64,000 nucleotides of DNA from Enterococcus florum. GTDB lineage: Bacteria > Bacillota > Bacilli > Lactobacillales > Enterococcaceae. The notes under the pieces are model-generated. The model did no database searches. It had not been told where the DNA came from and saw only the letters and a program-made list of their open reading frames with translations. Where the stretch lies: NCBI RefSeq assembly GCF_004309355.1, contig NZ_BJCC01000034.1, forward strand, positions 92,541 through 156,540, written 5' to 3'. Made by a program: the position numbers and the translations under genes. This document shows, piece by piece, positions 7,735 to 15,972 of this stretch. Each line of letters opens with the position of its first letter. Position 1 is the first letter of the stretch.

Positions 7735-9168
7735 TTATTTATACATTTGAAGTATTCTTTCCTCAATTTCTACCCTATTCGTTTTTGACACCTCGGCGAA
7801 CCAATAGCCTGATTTTTTGATCGTTTTCACTTGTGTATGAATATTGTTTGAGATAAATCCGTACCGATTCCGATAAGCATTCCCCCAAGACCAACAATCG
7901 ATTGGTGTCCATAAATGATAGCCGAAACAATTCGCCCCTTCTGCAATGGCTTTGTGCAGCCAATACAAGTGTTCTTGAATAAATTGGATGCGATAATCGT
8001 CCTCGATTCTTCCTTGAGGATTCATATACCGTTCTTCTCTCGATACGCCCATGCCGTTTTCTGAAACGAACCATTCAATATTGCCATAATTATTCTTCAC
8101 ATCCATGGCTATATCGTAAATGGCTTTCGGGTATATTTCCCACCCTTTATCTACGTTCATTCTTCGACCCGGCATCTCATACTCATCATAATACTTGTCT
8201 GGCATCCAGTCGACCGTTAAACTGTTGGGAGAAATTTCCGGGGCTTTTACCCGGTGAGGATGGTAATAATTCAATCCTAAATAGTCAACGGTATTTTCAT
8301 TAATGAGTGTTAATTCGTCAGAGGAACAATCAAACATCACACCATCTTTCTTAAATACTTCGATGAGTTTTTCTGGGAAGTGGCCGTTTGTAGAAGCCTT
8401 CATAAAAAATTGGTTTAACCATCTATCTGCGTAGTTGGAAGCGGCTAGATCTTCCACTGAATTTGATGCGGGATAGGGTGGTGTCAAATTTAAAATAATC
8501 CCTATTTTTCCTTTTGGGTTACGGTTGTTTTGTCTAAATTTTTTCACTGTTTTAGCAGACGCAAGCTGTAAGTTATAAGCGACCTGAACAGCTTTGGGTC
8601 CGTCAATGACATTCGGATAATGGAATTGGTGAAGGTATTCTCCTTCCACGATGACCATCGGTTCATTAAAGGTAAACCAGTCGGTCACACGATCTGAGAA
8701 CAATTCAAAACACTTTTCCGCAAATTTTACAAATAACTCCCCAACATATTTTGATTCCCAGCCGCCATATTTGTGATACAGGTCAATCGGAAGATCAAAA
8801 TGATGCAAATTGATAACTGGCCGAATACCGTTTTTTAAAAATTCGTCAATAACTTGATTATAAAAAGTGACTGCGCCATTATTCACCGTACCTTTCTCGA
8901 AATCGTCCATTAGACGCGTCCATTGAATGGAGGTTCTTACAGAATTTAGACCAATTTTTTTCATTAATTGAATATCTTCTTTGTAGCTGTTATAAAAATT
9001 GGAAGCTGTAGTCGGACCTACGTGATCGTGAAATTTCTCTGGCTCTACTTCATACCAATAGTCAAAGACATTTGCATGTCTTTTCTTAAAACGCCCTTCA
9101 CTCTGTGGTCCAGATGTCGCTGCTCCCCACCAAAAGTTTTTTGGAAATCTTACATTCATTTTATTCAC
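7735..9168 (-). CDS. GH1 6-phospho-beta-glucosidase, second paralogue
   Basis: The 477-residue GH1 enzyme has acid/base Glu in TFNEPM (about residue 168) and nucleophile in FVSENGMGV (about residue 370). In the C-terminal block DCWSWGNAYRNRYGF a Ser replaces the Glu that non-phosphorylated beta-glucosidases use at this place, which points to a 6-phospho substrate. It is only distantly similar to the first GH1 enzyme, so the two probably serve different sugars. It is a single-gene unit, transcribed toward gntR, with GntR-type half-sites upstream. Confidence 0.9.
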   Translation of the reverse strand: MNKMNVRFPKNFWWGAATSGPQSEGRFKKRHANVFDYWYEVEPEKFHDHVGPTTASNFYNSYKEDIQLMKKIGLNSVRTSIQWTRLMDDFEKGTVNNGAVTFYNQVIDEFLKNGIRPVINLHHFDLPIDLYHKYGGWESKYVGELFVKFAEKCFELFSDRVTDWFTFNEPMVIVEGEYLHQFHYPNVIDGPKAVQVAYNLQLASAKTVKKFRQNNRNPKGKIGIILNLTPPYPASNSVEDLAASNYADRWLNQFFMKASTNGHFPEKLIEVFKKDGVMFDCSSDELTLINENTVDYLGLNYYHPHRVKAPEISPNSLTVDWMPDKYYDEYEMPGRRMNVDKGWEIYPKAIYDIAMDVKNNYGNIEWFVSENGMGVSREERYMNPQGRIEDDYRIQFIQEHLYWLHKAIAEGANCFGYHLWTPIDCWSWGNAYRNRYGFISNNIHTQVKTIKKSGYWFAEVSKTNRVEIEERILQMYK

Positions 9169-9245
9169 CTTTTTCTGTTTTATTCATTTACTGTTTAGGG
9201 TAGTTGATCTTACATCAGCACACTCAATGATTGCCACAAAATATT

Positions 9246-9271
9246 GTATATACTTATTTTTACAAGTATAC
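9246..9271 (-). promoter_or_regulatory. GntR-type operator upstream of the second GH1 gene
   Basis: GTATATAC (9246-9253) and AGTATAC (9265-9271) form an imperfect inverted repeat, about 80 bp upstream of the start codon. They match the half-site of the gntR palindrome. No clear -10/-35 pair could be assigned. Confidence 0.55.
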
Positions 9272-9347
9272 ACTATTTTCAATACATTCAACAGCTTTAT
9301 ATCGTCTTATTCAACTAGTAAGGTGCCTTTATCGTCCATTTGATAGC

Positions 9348-9386
9348 AAAAAACCCAATCATCATGAATAGATGATTGGGTTTTTT
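9348..9386. terminator. Bidirectional terminator
   Basis: CCCAATCATC (9354-9363) and GATGATTGGG (9371-9380) form a perfect 10-bp stem with A's on one side and TTTTTT on the other. It lies downstream of the isomerase operon on the minus strand. Confidence 0.8.
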
Positions 9387-9456
9387 GAATGATTCTTTTG
9401 ATTTCTCGTAAACGAAAACTATGTTTCCTGCACATAATCGATAAACTTTCTCGAAA

Positions 9457-10260
9457 CTATACAAAAGCCTCCTTGAAAAACGTCAACGTCTGAGCAGCAT
9501 CGTTAGAAAGATCGTCTGTAAAGGCTTCAATGCTGACTCTTCCTTGATAGTTGATTGCCTTTAATGTTTGGATAAAAGGTGCGTAATGGGTATCTTCCGC
9601 CATTGATACAGGAAATCTGCGTCCTTGGATTTTTGCAAAATGGACGTGCGCCAAGTGTTCTGGTCCGTACGCCTTCAGATGCGTTAGGGGTTCTTTTTCC
9701 AGCATCAGATGGTAGTAATCTACCAATACTTTGACTGATTCGTGGCGGACGTGATCAGCAATCAGACAGCCTTCTTCAAAGGTATTGATGATGTTGCATT
9801 CCCCTTTATTCAACGGCTCGATCACGAGTGTTAGCGCGTGCTTTTGGGCCAAGGGGGCGATTTTTTTGCAAAAATCGACGACCTGCTGACGACCTTTTTC
9901 TGGCGGAAATTCTGCTGGGACTGTTTTCGCATCTGGACTGCCGAAGACAACGAATGTGGCTCCTAAACGGTTTGCACGTTGAAAGGCTTTCTCGACATAG
10001 TGTAAAACAGCTGCTTCATCGACTGTATCTCCAGTGATTCGCTGGCTTGCTGGCAAGAAGCCATTACAGCCTTCACAGTGAATCCCTGTTTTGGCGATTT
10101 CTTGTTGCAGCGCATCGAATGCTTCTTCTGACAGCTCCATGACCGTTGATAAAGGGAGTTCAAGGTAGTCATACCCGCATTCGGCAATGGTTCTGATATT
10201 TTCTAGGCTGATCGCTTCTTTTCCAAGAGCAATAAAATTAAAACAGGCACCAAATCGCAT
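9457..10260 (-). CDS. Sugar phosphate isomerase/epimerase-like TIM-barrel protein
   Basis: The 267-residue protein has the xylose-isomerase-like TIM-barrel pattern. Candidate metal ligands are the Glu in VIEPLNKGE (~145), Asp and His in VDYYHL (~180), His in HVHFAK (~208) and Glu in SIEAF (~244). Relatives include hydroxypyruvate isomerase, epimerases and 3-dehydroshikimate dehydratase. It is the last gene of a six-gene operon (start 11 bp after the AroQ-like gene) and has an AGGAGG-type site before ATG 10260. An AroQ-like neighbour makes a dehydratase role on a cyclic acid thinkable, but the sequence alone does not decide it. Confidence 0.75.
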   Translation of the reverse strand: MRFGACFNFIALGKEAISLENIRTIAECGYDYLELPLSTVMELSEEAFDALQQEIAKTGIHCEGCNGFLPASQRITGDTVDEAAVLHYVEKAFQRANRLGATFVVFGSPDAKTVPAEFPPEKGRQQVVDFCKKIAPLAQKHALTLVIEPLNKGECNIINTFEEGCLIADHVRHESVKVLVDYYHLMLEKEPLTHLKAYGPEHLAHVHFAKIQGRRFPVSMAEDTHYAPFIQTLKAINYQGRVSIEAFTDDLSNDAAQTLTFFKEAFV

Positions 10261-10270
10261 CGCTGGCCTC

Positions 10271-10708
10271 CTATTTTGTCATCGTTGCGGCTGCGCGCAG
10301 GGCTAATTGGTAGGTTTCAAATCCAAATCCTGCCATGACACCACGGGCTTTTTCTGATAAGACAGAATGGTGGCGAAAATCCTCCCGTGCGTGAACATTG
10401 GACATGTGCATCTCAATAAAGGGAACTTCCAGAATTTCCAACGCATCTCGAATGGCGTAACTATAATGGGTCCATGCTCCTGCATTGATGATCACCGCGT
10501 CCACCTGGTCTTTGTAGCCTTGATGAATACGGTCGACCATTTTGCCTTCATCATTGGTTTGATAGCTTTCAATTTCCACGTTTAATTCTTTTGCGAGTGC
10601 CGCCATGTTGGCATTGATCTCGTCTAACGTCACCGTTCCATAGTGCGTTGGGTTGCGGTGACCAAACATATTATGATTGACTCCGTGAAGCATTAGTATT
10701 TTTTTCAT
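10271..10708 (-). CDS. Type II 3-dehydroquinate dehydratase-like protein (AroQ paralogue)
   Basis: The 145-residue protein keeps the key AroQ residues: Arg and Tyr in GHRNPTHYG, Asn and His in NAGAWTHYS, and His and Arg in HMSNVHAREDFRHHS. The usual first motif NGPNLNLLG is HGVNHNMFG here, and AYTH is AWTH, so the substrate pocket is altered. ATG 10708 is chosen because AGGAGA lies eight bases upstream; a longer frame to 10735 would overlap the VOC gene. AroQ normally dehydrates 3-dehydroquinate in the shikimate pathway. The catabolic operon around it suggests another hydroxy-acid substrate or breakdown of quinate-like compounds. Confidence 0.8.
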   Translation of the reverse strand: MKKILMLHGVNHNMFGHRNPTHYGTVTLDEINANMAALAKELNVEIESYQTNDEGKMVDRIHQGYKDQVDAVIINAGAWTHYSYAIRDALEILEVPFIEMHMSNVHAREDFRHHSVLSEKARGVMAGFGFETYQLALRAAATMTK

Positions 10709-10725
10709 GACTGGGTTCTCCTTTA

Positions 10726-11100
10726 CTATTGCCAAGGCACAATGTCTAAAACGTCTTTTACGGTGCCCGGATTTGCTTGTAAAATTTCAATACAAAGACC
10801 GTCTGGCAATTGCCACCAGTTCTCACCCTGAGGCAGCGGTTTGACATCGTAGGTTTTGATTTTTTCCAATGCCGCTTTTTGATTGTCGGCCATGATTCCT
10901 AAATGGCCAAGTTTTCCTGTTGGCTGCGGGTCCGTGTTTTCAATTAATTGAATGCCTCCATACAACCAAACTTGCCGCGGCTGACCGGGTTCTTCTTTTC
11001 TCATGCGTTCGGTGCAGTTTAAGGTCGTTTGGAAAAAATCGATGTACCACTCAATGTCAGTAACGAAAAGAGCAACATGTTCAACATAGGCTTTAGTCAT
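10726..11100 (-). CDS. VOC (glyoxalase/bleomycin-resistance) superfamily protein
   Basis: The 124-residue protein has the paired beta-alpha-beta-beta-beta fold pattern of the vicinal oxygen chelate family, with HVALFVTD at the start, HLGIMADN in the middle and LCIEILQ at the end. The metal ligands would be His in VEHVALF, Glu in QLIENT, His in GHLGIM and Glu in CIEIL. Members include glyoxalase I, methylmalonyl-CoA epimerase and dioxygenases. It overlaps the reductase gene upstream by 8 bp and is cotranscribed. An epimerase role in a CoA pathway is one possibility. Confidence 0.75.
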   Translation of the reverse strand: MTKAYVEHVALFVTDIEWYIDFFQTTLNCTERMRKEEPGQPRQVWLYGGIQLIENTDPQPTGKLGHLGIMADNQKAALEKIKTYDVKPLPQGENWWQLPDGLCIEILQANPGTVKDVLDIVPWQ

Positions 11101-12031
11101 TTTTCATCACCTCGTTTTTCAGTTCGATGCCCTTCACACACGCAGTTAATGCGCTATTTACGGGGGTAGGAATTCCCATTTTCGCACCCCAGCGAACGAC
11201 CGCACCGTTGATAAAATCAACTTCCGTTTTTTGCTTTTTCTCTAGGCTTTGCAGGATCGATGTCTTGAATTCATAGGGCAAGCCAACAGCCGCTTTTGTC
11301 CATACTTGAAGAGGAATTTCGGTTGTTAAAGAAATGTTGTTGGCTTTGGCGATCGCAATGCCTTCTTCGATCGCCGCAAAGGCTGTTTCTTCGATTTCTT
11401 TGATCTTGTACAGGTCTCCGTAGCCAAGTCCAGTAATCCCTGCCAGTGCACCTGTAGCGACATTGATCAGCAGTTTATCCCAGATCATTCCCTTGATGTT
11501 CTTGCTGACCTTTGTAATGATACCGCCATCATTCAATTCTCTTGCAATGGCTGTGATTCGTTTGGTACTGCTGCCATCCATCTCGCCGATACATATTTCT
11601 TTGCCCTTCACACCAGGAATGACTTTCCCCGGAGCCTGAATTACCCCGCCAACGTAGGCTTTTCCGCCAATGATCTTTTCGGATCCGATTTGTTCTTCGA
11701 TGATCTCTTCGTTACCTAGCCCATTTTGCAAGGATAGTACGACGGTTTCTTCTCCAATCAACGGGAGTGCCTGTCGAATGGCTGCCTCTGTTGCGAAGGA
11801 CTTGACCAATACGATGATCAGATCCATTTTATCTAATTCGGCTGGACTCGTGACGGCTTTGATAGGCACACGGATTTCTTTGTCCACTTCTATAAAGATC
11901 AGTCCGTTTTGATTGATGGCATCGACATGCTCCTGCCACTGATCCACCAAGTAAACTTCCTTACCATGCAACGCCAACGTCCCTCCGATGGAGCTTCCTA
12001 GAGCCCCCGCGCCTAAGAAACAGATTTTCAT
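11093..12031 (-). CDS. Ketopantoate reductase-like (PanE/ApbA) 2-oxoacid reductase
   Basis: The 312-residue protein opens with the NADP-binding GAGALGSSIGG and carries LVKSFAT, LQNGLGNEE and the C-terminal-domain block IWDKLLINVATGALAGITG with the conserved catalytic Lys. PanE reduces 2-dehydropantoate to pantoate. The catabolic neighbours (CoA-transferase, MaoC, AroQ-like) make it more likely to be a paralogue that oxidises or reduces another 2-hydroxy/2-oxo acid. Its start codon overlaps the MaoC stop by four bases, so translation is coupled. Confidence 0.82.
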   Translation of the reverse strand: MKICFLGAGALGSSIGGTLALHGKEVYLVDQWQEHVDAINQNGLIFIEVDKEIRVPIKAVTSPAELDKMDLIIVLVKSFATEAAIRQALPLIGEETVVLSLQNGLGNEEIIEEQIGSEKIIGGKAYVGGVIQAPGKVIPGVKGKEICIGEMDGSSTKRITAIARELNDGGIITKVSKNIKGMIWDKLLINVATGALAGITGLGYGDLYKIKEIEETAFAAIEEGIAIAKANNISLTTEIPLQVWTKAAVGLPYEFKTSILQSLEKKQKTEVDFINGAVVRWGAKMGIPTPVNSALTACVKGIELKNEVMKND

Positions 12032-12468
12032 TCGGTCATCTCCTCTTCAGGAATAAATTTTAAAATGTGCTGTGCATACACACAGATGTCCCCTTTCTGA
12101 TTAAAAATCTCCACATCCGAGTAGGTTTTCATCGCGTCTACATCTACTTTTTTTACGGTATATTTCGCCGTCACTGTATCTCCGAAGAAGACGGGTTTGA
12201 TAAAGCGTAATTTATCATACCCGTAGGATACACTCGGGATCTCTGCTTTTGCTTGCTGCTGGATCAATGTCGATGCCGTACACCCGAAGGAGAAGGTCAA
12301 GACCCCATGGACGATCCGTTCTTTGTATGGCGTCGTCTTCATGAATTCTGCGTTCATATGCATTTGACTAAAGTCTCCTGTAATCCCTGCGTACAAATAC
12401 ACATCCGATTCACTGATTGTTTTGGTGTAAGAACACGTATCGTTAACTTTTAAAGGCAATTCTTTCAT
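12028..12468 (-). CDS. MaoC-like (R)-specific enoyl-CoA hydratase/dehydratase
   Basis: The 146-residue protein is a single hot-dog domain with the MaoC hydratase motif: YAGITGDFSQMHMNAEFMK provides the catalytic Asp and His, then RIVHGVLTFSFG. Such enzymes add or remove water at enoyl-CoA thioesters. It starts one base after the CoA-transferase gene ends, and its stop overlaps the reductase start, so all are one transcript. Together with the CoA-transferase it implies that the operon works on CoA-bound intermediates. Confidence 0.85.
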   Translation of the reverse strand: MKELPLKVNDTCSYTKTISESDVYLYAGITGDFSQMHMNAEFMKTTPYKERIVHGVLTFSFGCTASTLIQQQAKAEIPSVSYGYDKLRFIKPVFFGDTVTAKYTVKKVDVDAMKTYSDVEIFNQKGDICVYAQHILKFIPEEEMTE

Positions 12469-12469
12469 T

Positions 12470-14056
12470 TTATTTTCCTCCTAATTGGTTATCTAACCAT
12501 TCTTCTTTGATGCCCATGATCGCTTCACTGAATAAACGCGCGTCCATCACCTGAAGCTTGTCTGAAATAATCGGGCGAAAACCCATTTGCTGTACAATGT
12601 CTTCTTCAATAGCCATATCGGGTGCGATCTCGATCAGTTCCAGCCCTTGCGCTGTCAATTTGAAAACGGCGCGTTCCGTTACGTAATAGACCTCTTGGCC
12701 GCGTGCGATGGCCTCTTTGCCATTAAAGGTAATCTCCGGGACCTTCTCAATAAATTTCTTAAAGCGCCCTTCTTTCTGGATCGTGATCTTCTGATCATGA
12801 ATTGCCGTCTTCAAGCCGCCCGCCGTTAGCGTGCCGCAGAAAACGACTTTTTGGGTATTTTGACAAATGTCGATGAAGCCGCCAGTTCCGACGATCTTTC
12901 CGTTGAAGCGATGAACATTGACATTGCCTGCTGCATCCACTTCCGCAAAGCTTAAGAAGCAGACATCTAAGCCTCCGCCGTCATAAAAATCAAATTGAGC
13001 AGGCATATCCATCAACGCCCGACTATTCAACGTAGCCCCAAAGAAAATCCCTTGAGCCGACTCACCGCCGACAGCTCCTGTTTCAACCGTGAGTGTGAAG
13101 GCGTCCTGTATCCCTTCCTCTCTGGCGATGATCCCGATCCCATCTGCGATCCCGACACCAACGTTGCCGACATTTCCAGAAGAGATCTCAAACAGCGCTC
13201 TGCGACCAACGACTTTTCGTTGATCTAAGGGAATTAACTCCGTAGAGTCCAAGTAAGAGGTATAATCTCCTGAAAGGAATCGATTATTTCCACCAACATA
13301 CAGTTGTGATTGGTCCTCATCCACCACGATTGCATCAACATAAAACCCGGGAATTTTTACCTGTCTCGGATGCAGCGTACCAGCCTTCACAACTTTTTGC
13401 ACTTGCACGATGACTTTTCCTCCATTGTTATGTGCCGCTTGAGCGAAGACCAACGCATCGCCATAAATGATTTCATCCTCCATCGAGATATAGCCGTCTG
13501 TATCCGCAGTGGTCCCGCGAATAACCGCCACATCGATCGGTGTCGTTTTATAAAAAAGATACTCCTTCCCATCGATTGTGCTTTTTTTCACTAATTCTTC
13601 CACAGTTTTTTCATTTAATCTACCACCACTCTGGTCAGGATCAATAAACGACCCTAAGCCAACATGTGTGAAGATTCCTGGCTGCTTCGAGGCAGCGGCC
13701 CGTGTCAAATGACTAATGACGCCTTGCGGAAAGTTGTAGGCTTCGATTTCATTTCGCTCCGCCATTTCTGCCAACCTTGGAGATTGCGCCCAATGACCAC
13801 CGATCACTCGCTTCACCATTCCGCGTTGTGCCAACGGGGACATGCCGCGGTCATTTCTATCCCCCAGACCTGTCGCATGAATCAATGTCAGATCCGCTGG
13901 GTGCTGCTCCTCTTTAAATCGCTCTGCTAATGAAAGTATGACCTTTGTTGGTTCCGTGATGCCTCCGCCAGCGCCGCAAAACCCAACGGTGTCGTTGTCT
14001 TTGATCAGCATGACTGCCTCTTCTGCAGACATTAGTTTAGACTGTTTCTTATCCAA
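12470..14056 (-). CDS. Class I acyl-CoA:acetate (propionate) CoA-transferase
   Basis: The 528-residue fused alpha-beta CoA-transferase resembles propionate CoA-transferase (Pct/YdiF). The N-terminal half has GFCGAGGGITEPT. The second half has the catalytic Glu in VETGAVGGE, followed by QFDFYDGGGLDVCFL and GNVNVHRF, typical of the family. It moves CoA from acetyl-CoA or a similar donor to a carboxylic acid, activating it without ATP. It is the first gene of the operon, with a TTG start at 14056 seven bases after GGAGG. The divergent LysR gene and the palindrome between them suggest substrate-responsive control. Confidence 0.9.
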   Translation of the reverse strand: MDKKQSKLMSAEEAVMLIKDNDTVGFCGAGGGITEPTKVILSLAERFKEEQHPADLTLIHATGLGDRNDRGMSPLAQRGMVKRVIGGHWAQSPRLAEMAERNEIEAYNFPQGVISHLTRAAASKQPGIFTHVGLGSFIDPDQSGGRLNEKTVEELVKKSTIDGKEYLFYKTTPIDVAVIRGTTADTDGYISMEDEIIYGDALVFAQAAHNNGGKVIVQVQKVVKAGTLHPRQVKIPGFYVDAIVVDEDQSQLYVGGNNRFLSGDYTSYLDSTELIPLDQRKVVGRRALFEISSGNVGNVGVGIADGIGIIAREEGIQDAFTLTVETGAVGGESAQGIFFGATLNSRALMDMPAQFDFYDGGGLDVCFLSFAEVDAAGNVNVHRFNGKIVGTGGFIDICQNTQKVVFCGTLTAGGLKTAIHDQKITIQKEGRFKKFIEKVPEITFNGKEAIARGQEVYYVTERAVFKLTAQGLELIEIAPDMAIEEDIVQQMGFRPIISDKLQVMDARLFSEAIMGIKEEWLDNQLGGK

Positions 14057-14126
14057 AACGTCGCCTCCTTTTTCTTTATCATAGCTCGATCACTTTATAG
14101 AAGATAATACCGTTTTTTTTATTTTT

Positions 14127-14143
14127 AATAACTTTTAGTTATT
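14127..14143. promoter_or_regulatory. LysR-type operator between CoA-transferase operon and lysR
   Basis: AATAAC-N5-GTTATT is a perfect 17-bp dyad and contains the T-N11-A arrangement expected of LysR sites. It lies in the 126-bp divergent spacer. On the plus strand a TATACT -10 box (about 14153) for lysR follows. On the minus strand TATTAT (about 14105) could serve the operon. Confidence 0.6.
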
Positions 14144-14182
14144 GAAATAAGCTATACTGAAAACAAAAAAGGAGCGACCACG

Positions 14183-15091
14183 ATGAATGTACAGCAGTTG
14201 CGCTATTTTCTCCACTTATCCAATACTCAAAACATGCAGCAATCCGCGGACGAACTATTTATCAGCCAGCCCGCGCTAAGCAAATCTATCAGTAATTTAG
14301 AGGAGCGCTTAGAAACGAAACTTTTTGACCGTGTCGGTCGGAATATACAATTAAACAAATTTGGTGTCCTCTATAGAAAACGCGTTCATCGCGCCATCAA
14401 TGAATTAGATATTGGAAAAGAAGAGCTTTATTCACTTACAAATGCGGAAAATGGCCGTATCGATCTTGGCTTCGTGTATTCATTAGGACCTATCTTTATT
14501 CCTAATCTGCTGGCAGAATACTCACAGATCAGCCATTTAAAAGTTCGGGGAAATCAAAATAATACGATGAATTTGCTGCTTCAGTTGCAGGAAGGAAAAT
14601 ACGACGTCGTCTTTTTTACAGGCAACAACAAACACCCTGACCTTGAGCAGTTTTCTGATCTGGCCGTTTCAACATTTCATACTCAACCTGTGGTATTTAT
14701 TGTCAGCCAGCTCTCACCGCTTTCCAGCGAAAAGTATTATTCAATCGAGGAGCTGTTAGCCTATGACTTTATAACCTTTCACGAGCCAAGCACGCTGCGG
14801 CCGCTCATTAATCACTTCTTTGCAGGAAAAAATTTGTCTCCAAAAATTACCTACGAAGTGCTGGACGATTTGACCTTACTCAGCTTAACCAGTAAAAATT
14901 TAGGCATTGGGATCTTCCCTAAATCCAGTATCATGAAAAATTTTGGTGTTCGCGAGATCTATATCAAAGAGACCTTTTTGAGCCAAACCATCTATCTAGC
15001 TCAAAACCCGCTGCGCTACAAATCACCCGCAGTAAAAAAATTCATCGACTATGTAAAGAAAGAAGAAACGAATTTGCTGAAGCATGTTTAG
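14183..15091 (+). CDS. LysR-family regulator of the CoA-transferase operon
   Basis: The 302-residue protein has the N-terminal helix-turn-helix of the LysR family (MNVQQLRYFLHLSN, then QQSADELFISQPALSKSIS, residues 1-40) and a C-terminal type 2 periplasmic-binding-like effector domain. An AGGAG site precedes ATG 14183. It is divergent from the six-gene catabolic operon with a shared dyad, the classical arrangement for a LysR activator responding to a pathway intermediate. The inducer is unknown. Confidence 0.9.
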   Translation: MNVQQLRYFLHLSNTQNMQQSADELFISQPALSKSISNLEERLETKLFDRVGRNIQLNKFGVLYRKRVHRAINELDIGKEELYSLTNAENGRIDLGFVYSLGPIFIPNLLAEYSQISHLKVRGNQNNTMNLLLQLQEGKYDVVFFTGNNKHPDLEQFSDLAVSTFHTQPVVFIVSQLSPLSSEKYYSIEELLAYDFITFHEPSTLRPLINHFFAGKNLSPKITYEVLDDLTLLSLTSKNLGIGIFPKSSIMKNFGVREIYIKETFLSQTIYLAQNPLRYKSPAVKKFIDYVKKEETNLLKHV

Positions 15092-15160
15092 TGAGATTTA
15101 TGGAAACCAAATAAACTGTCTTTATGAGTGCACTCAAAAATTACGTGAGTAGACGTAAAA

Positions 15161-15199
15161 AGTCTGGCTACCTTATTAGAAAGGTAACCAGACTTTTTA
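15161..15199. terminator. Terminator after lysR, bidirectional
   Basis: AGTCTGGCTACCTT (15161-15174) pairs with AAGGTAACCAGACT (15181-15194) with one mismatch, followed by TTTTT. It also sits downstream of the minus-strand CMD gene. Confidence 0.8.
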
Positions 15200-15232
15200 T
15201 GAAAGACTTAAATCTTCATGCCACTTTTAACA

Positions 15233-15550
15233 CTAAGCATCCTCAAAAGTTTCTTTCGCTAAGGTAAAGGCCGACCATGCTTTCGGCCAACCTGCGTAAA
15301 AGGCTAAATGTGTGATCAATTCAACGATTTCTTCCTTGGTCACACCATTGGCTTTGGCGATCTTCAAATGGGCCTCCAATTGCGGCGCCCCCATCGCTAA
15401 AAGTGCCGAACAAGTGATCAAGCTGCGGTTATGTGCGGACATTTCACCTTCACGGCCCCAGACCTCCCCAAACAAAACATCATCATTTAACACTGCAAAT
15501 TGTGGCGCAAATTCTCCTAAATTGTCTCGACCTGCTGTTTGTTTTACCAT
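15233..15550 (-). CDS. Carboxymuconolactone decarboxylase (CMD) family protein
   Basis: The 105-residue protein matches the all-helical CMD fold: LITCSALLAMGAPQLEAHLKIA and the block TKEEIVELITHLAFYAGWPKA. It lacks the CxxC pair of AhpD-type peroxidase members, so a redox activity is unlikely. It is the last gene of a three-gene operon with a cupin and a flavodoxin, a set that occurs together in many Firmicutes. The physiological reaction of such proteins is mostly unknown. Confidence 0.85.
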   Translation of the reverse strand: MVKQTAGRDNLGEFAPQFAVLNDDVLFGEVWGREGEMSAHNRSLITCSALLAMGAPQLEAHLKIAKANGVTKEEIVELITHLAFYAGWPKAWSAFTLAKETFEDA

Positions 15551-15552
15551 GA

Positions 15553-15969
15553 TTATTTTTCCTCCAATCGATCATATACATCACCCGATACTGGCTCCAG
15601 CCATTCAGGCGTGCCAGCAGTAATGGCAATGTGTTCAAACCAGCTGTCCTTTGCGGCACCATGCCAATGCTTAACCCCATCATGAGTGACGATCACATCA
15701 CCAGCTTTCAATGACTGAGCCGCTTGTCCTTCTTCTTGATACCAGCCTGCACCGCCAGTCACCAGCAATAATTGAAATCCGTCATGATGGATGTGCCAAT
15801 TGTTGCGGCAGCCTGGCTCAAAGGTGACGTTGCTGACACCTACTGAGATCTCAGGGTCTGATACTAAGGTATTCAGGTAGCTATGTCCGATAAAAAAATC
15901 CGCAAAAGCTTCATTTTTTTCTCCTGCTGAAAAGATGATGCCGTGTTTTACTTCTTCAAATTTTGCCAC
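15553..15969 (-). CDS. Cupin-domain protein
   Basis: This is a 138-residue single cupin barrel. Motif 1 is GCRNNWHIHHDGFQLLLVTGG with metal-ligand His residues, and motif 2 is GDVIVTHDGVKHWHGAA. It resembles cupins found with CMD proteins. It starts 3 bp after the flavodoxin stop and ends 2 bp before the CMD gene, so the three are translated from one message. Metal-dependent isomerase or decarboxylase activity is possible; the sequence gives no substrate. Confidence 0.85.
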   Translation of the reverse strand: MAKFEEVKHGIIFSAGEKNEAFADFFIGHSYLNTLVSDPEISVGVSNVTFEPGCRNNWHIHHDGFQLLLVTGGAGWYQEEGQAAQSLKAGDVIVTHDGVKHWHGAAKDSWFEHIAITAGTPEWLEPVSGDVYDRLEEK

Positions 15970-15972
15970 ATG

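Noticed and set aside
9457..14056. Assignment of the operon to the phloroglucinol or shikimate pathway
   Set aside because: Phloroglucinol reductase and cyclohydrolase, or other shikimate genes, are absent; only single members are shared.
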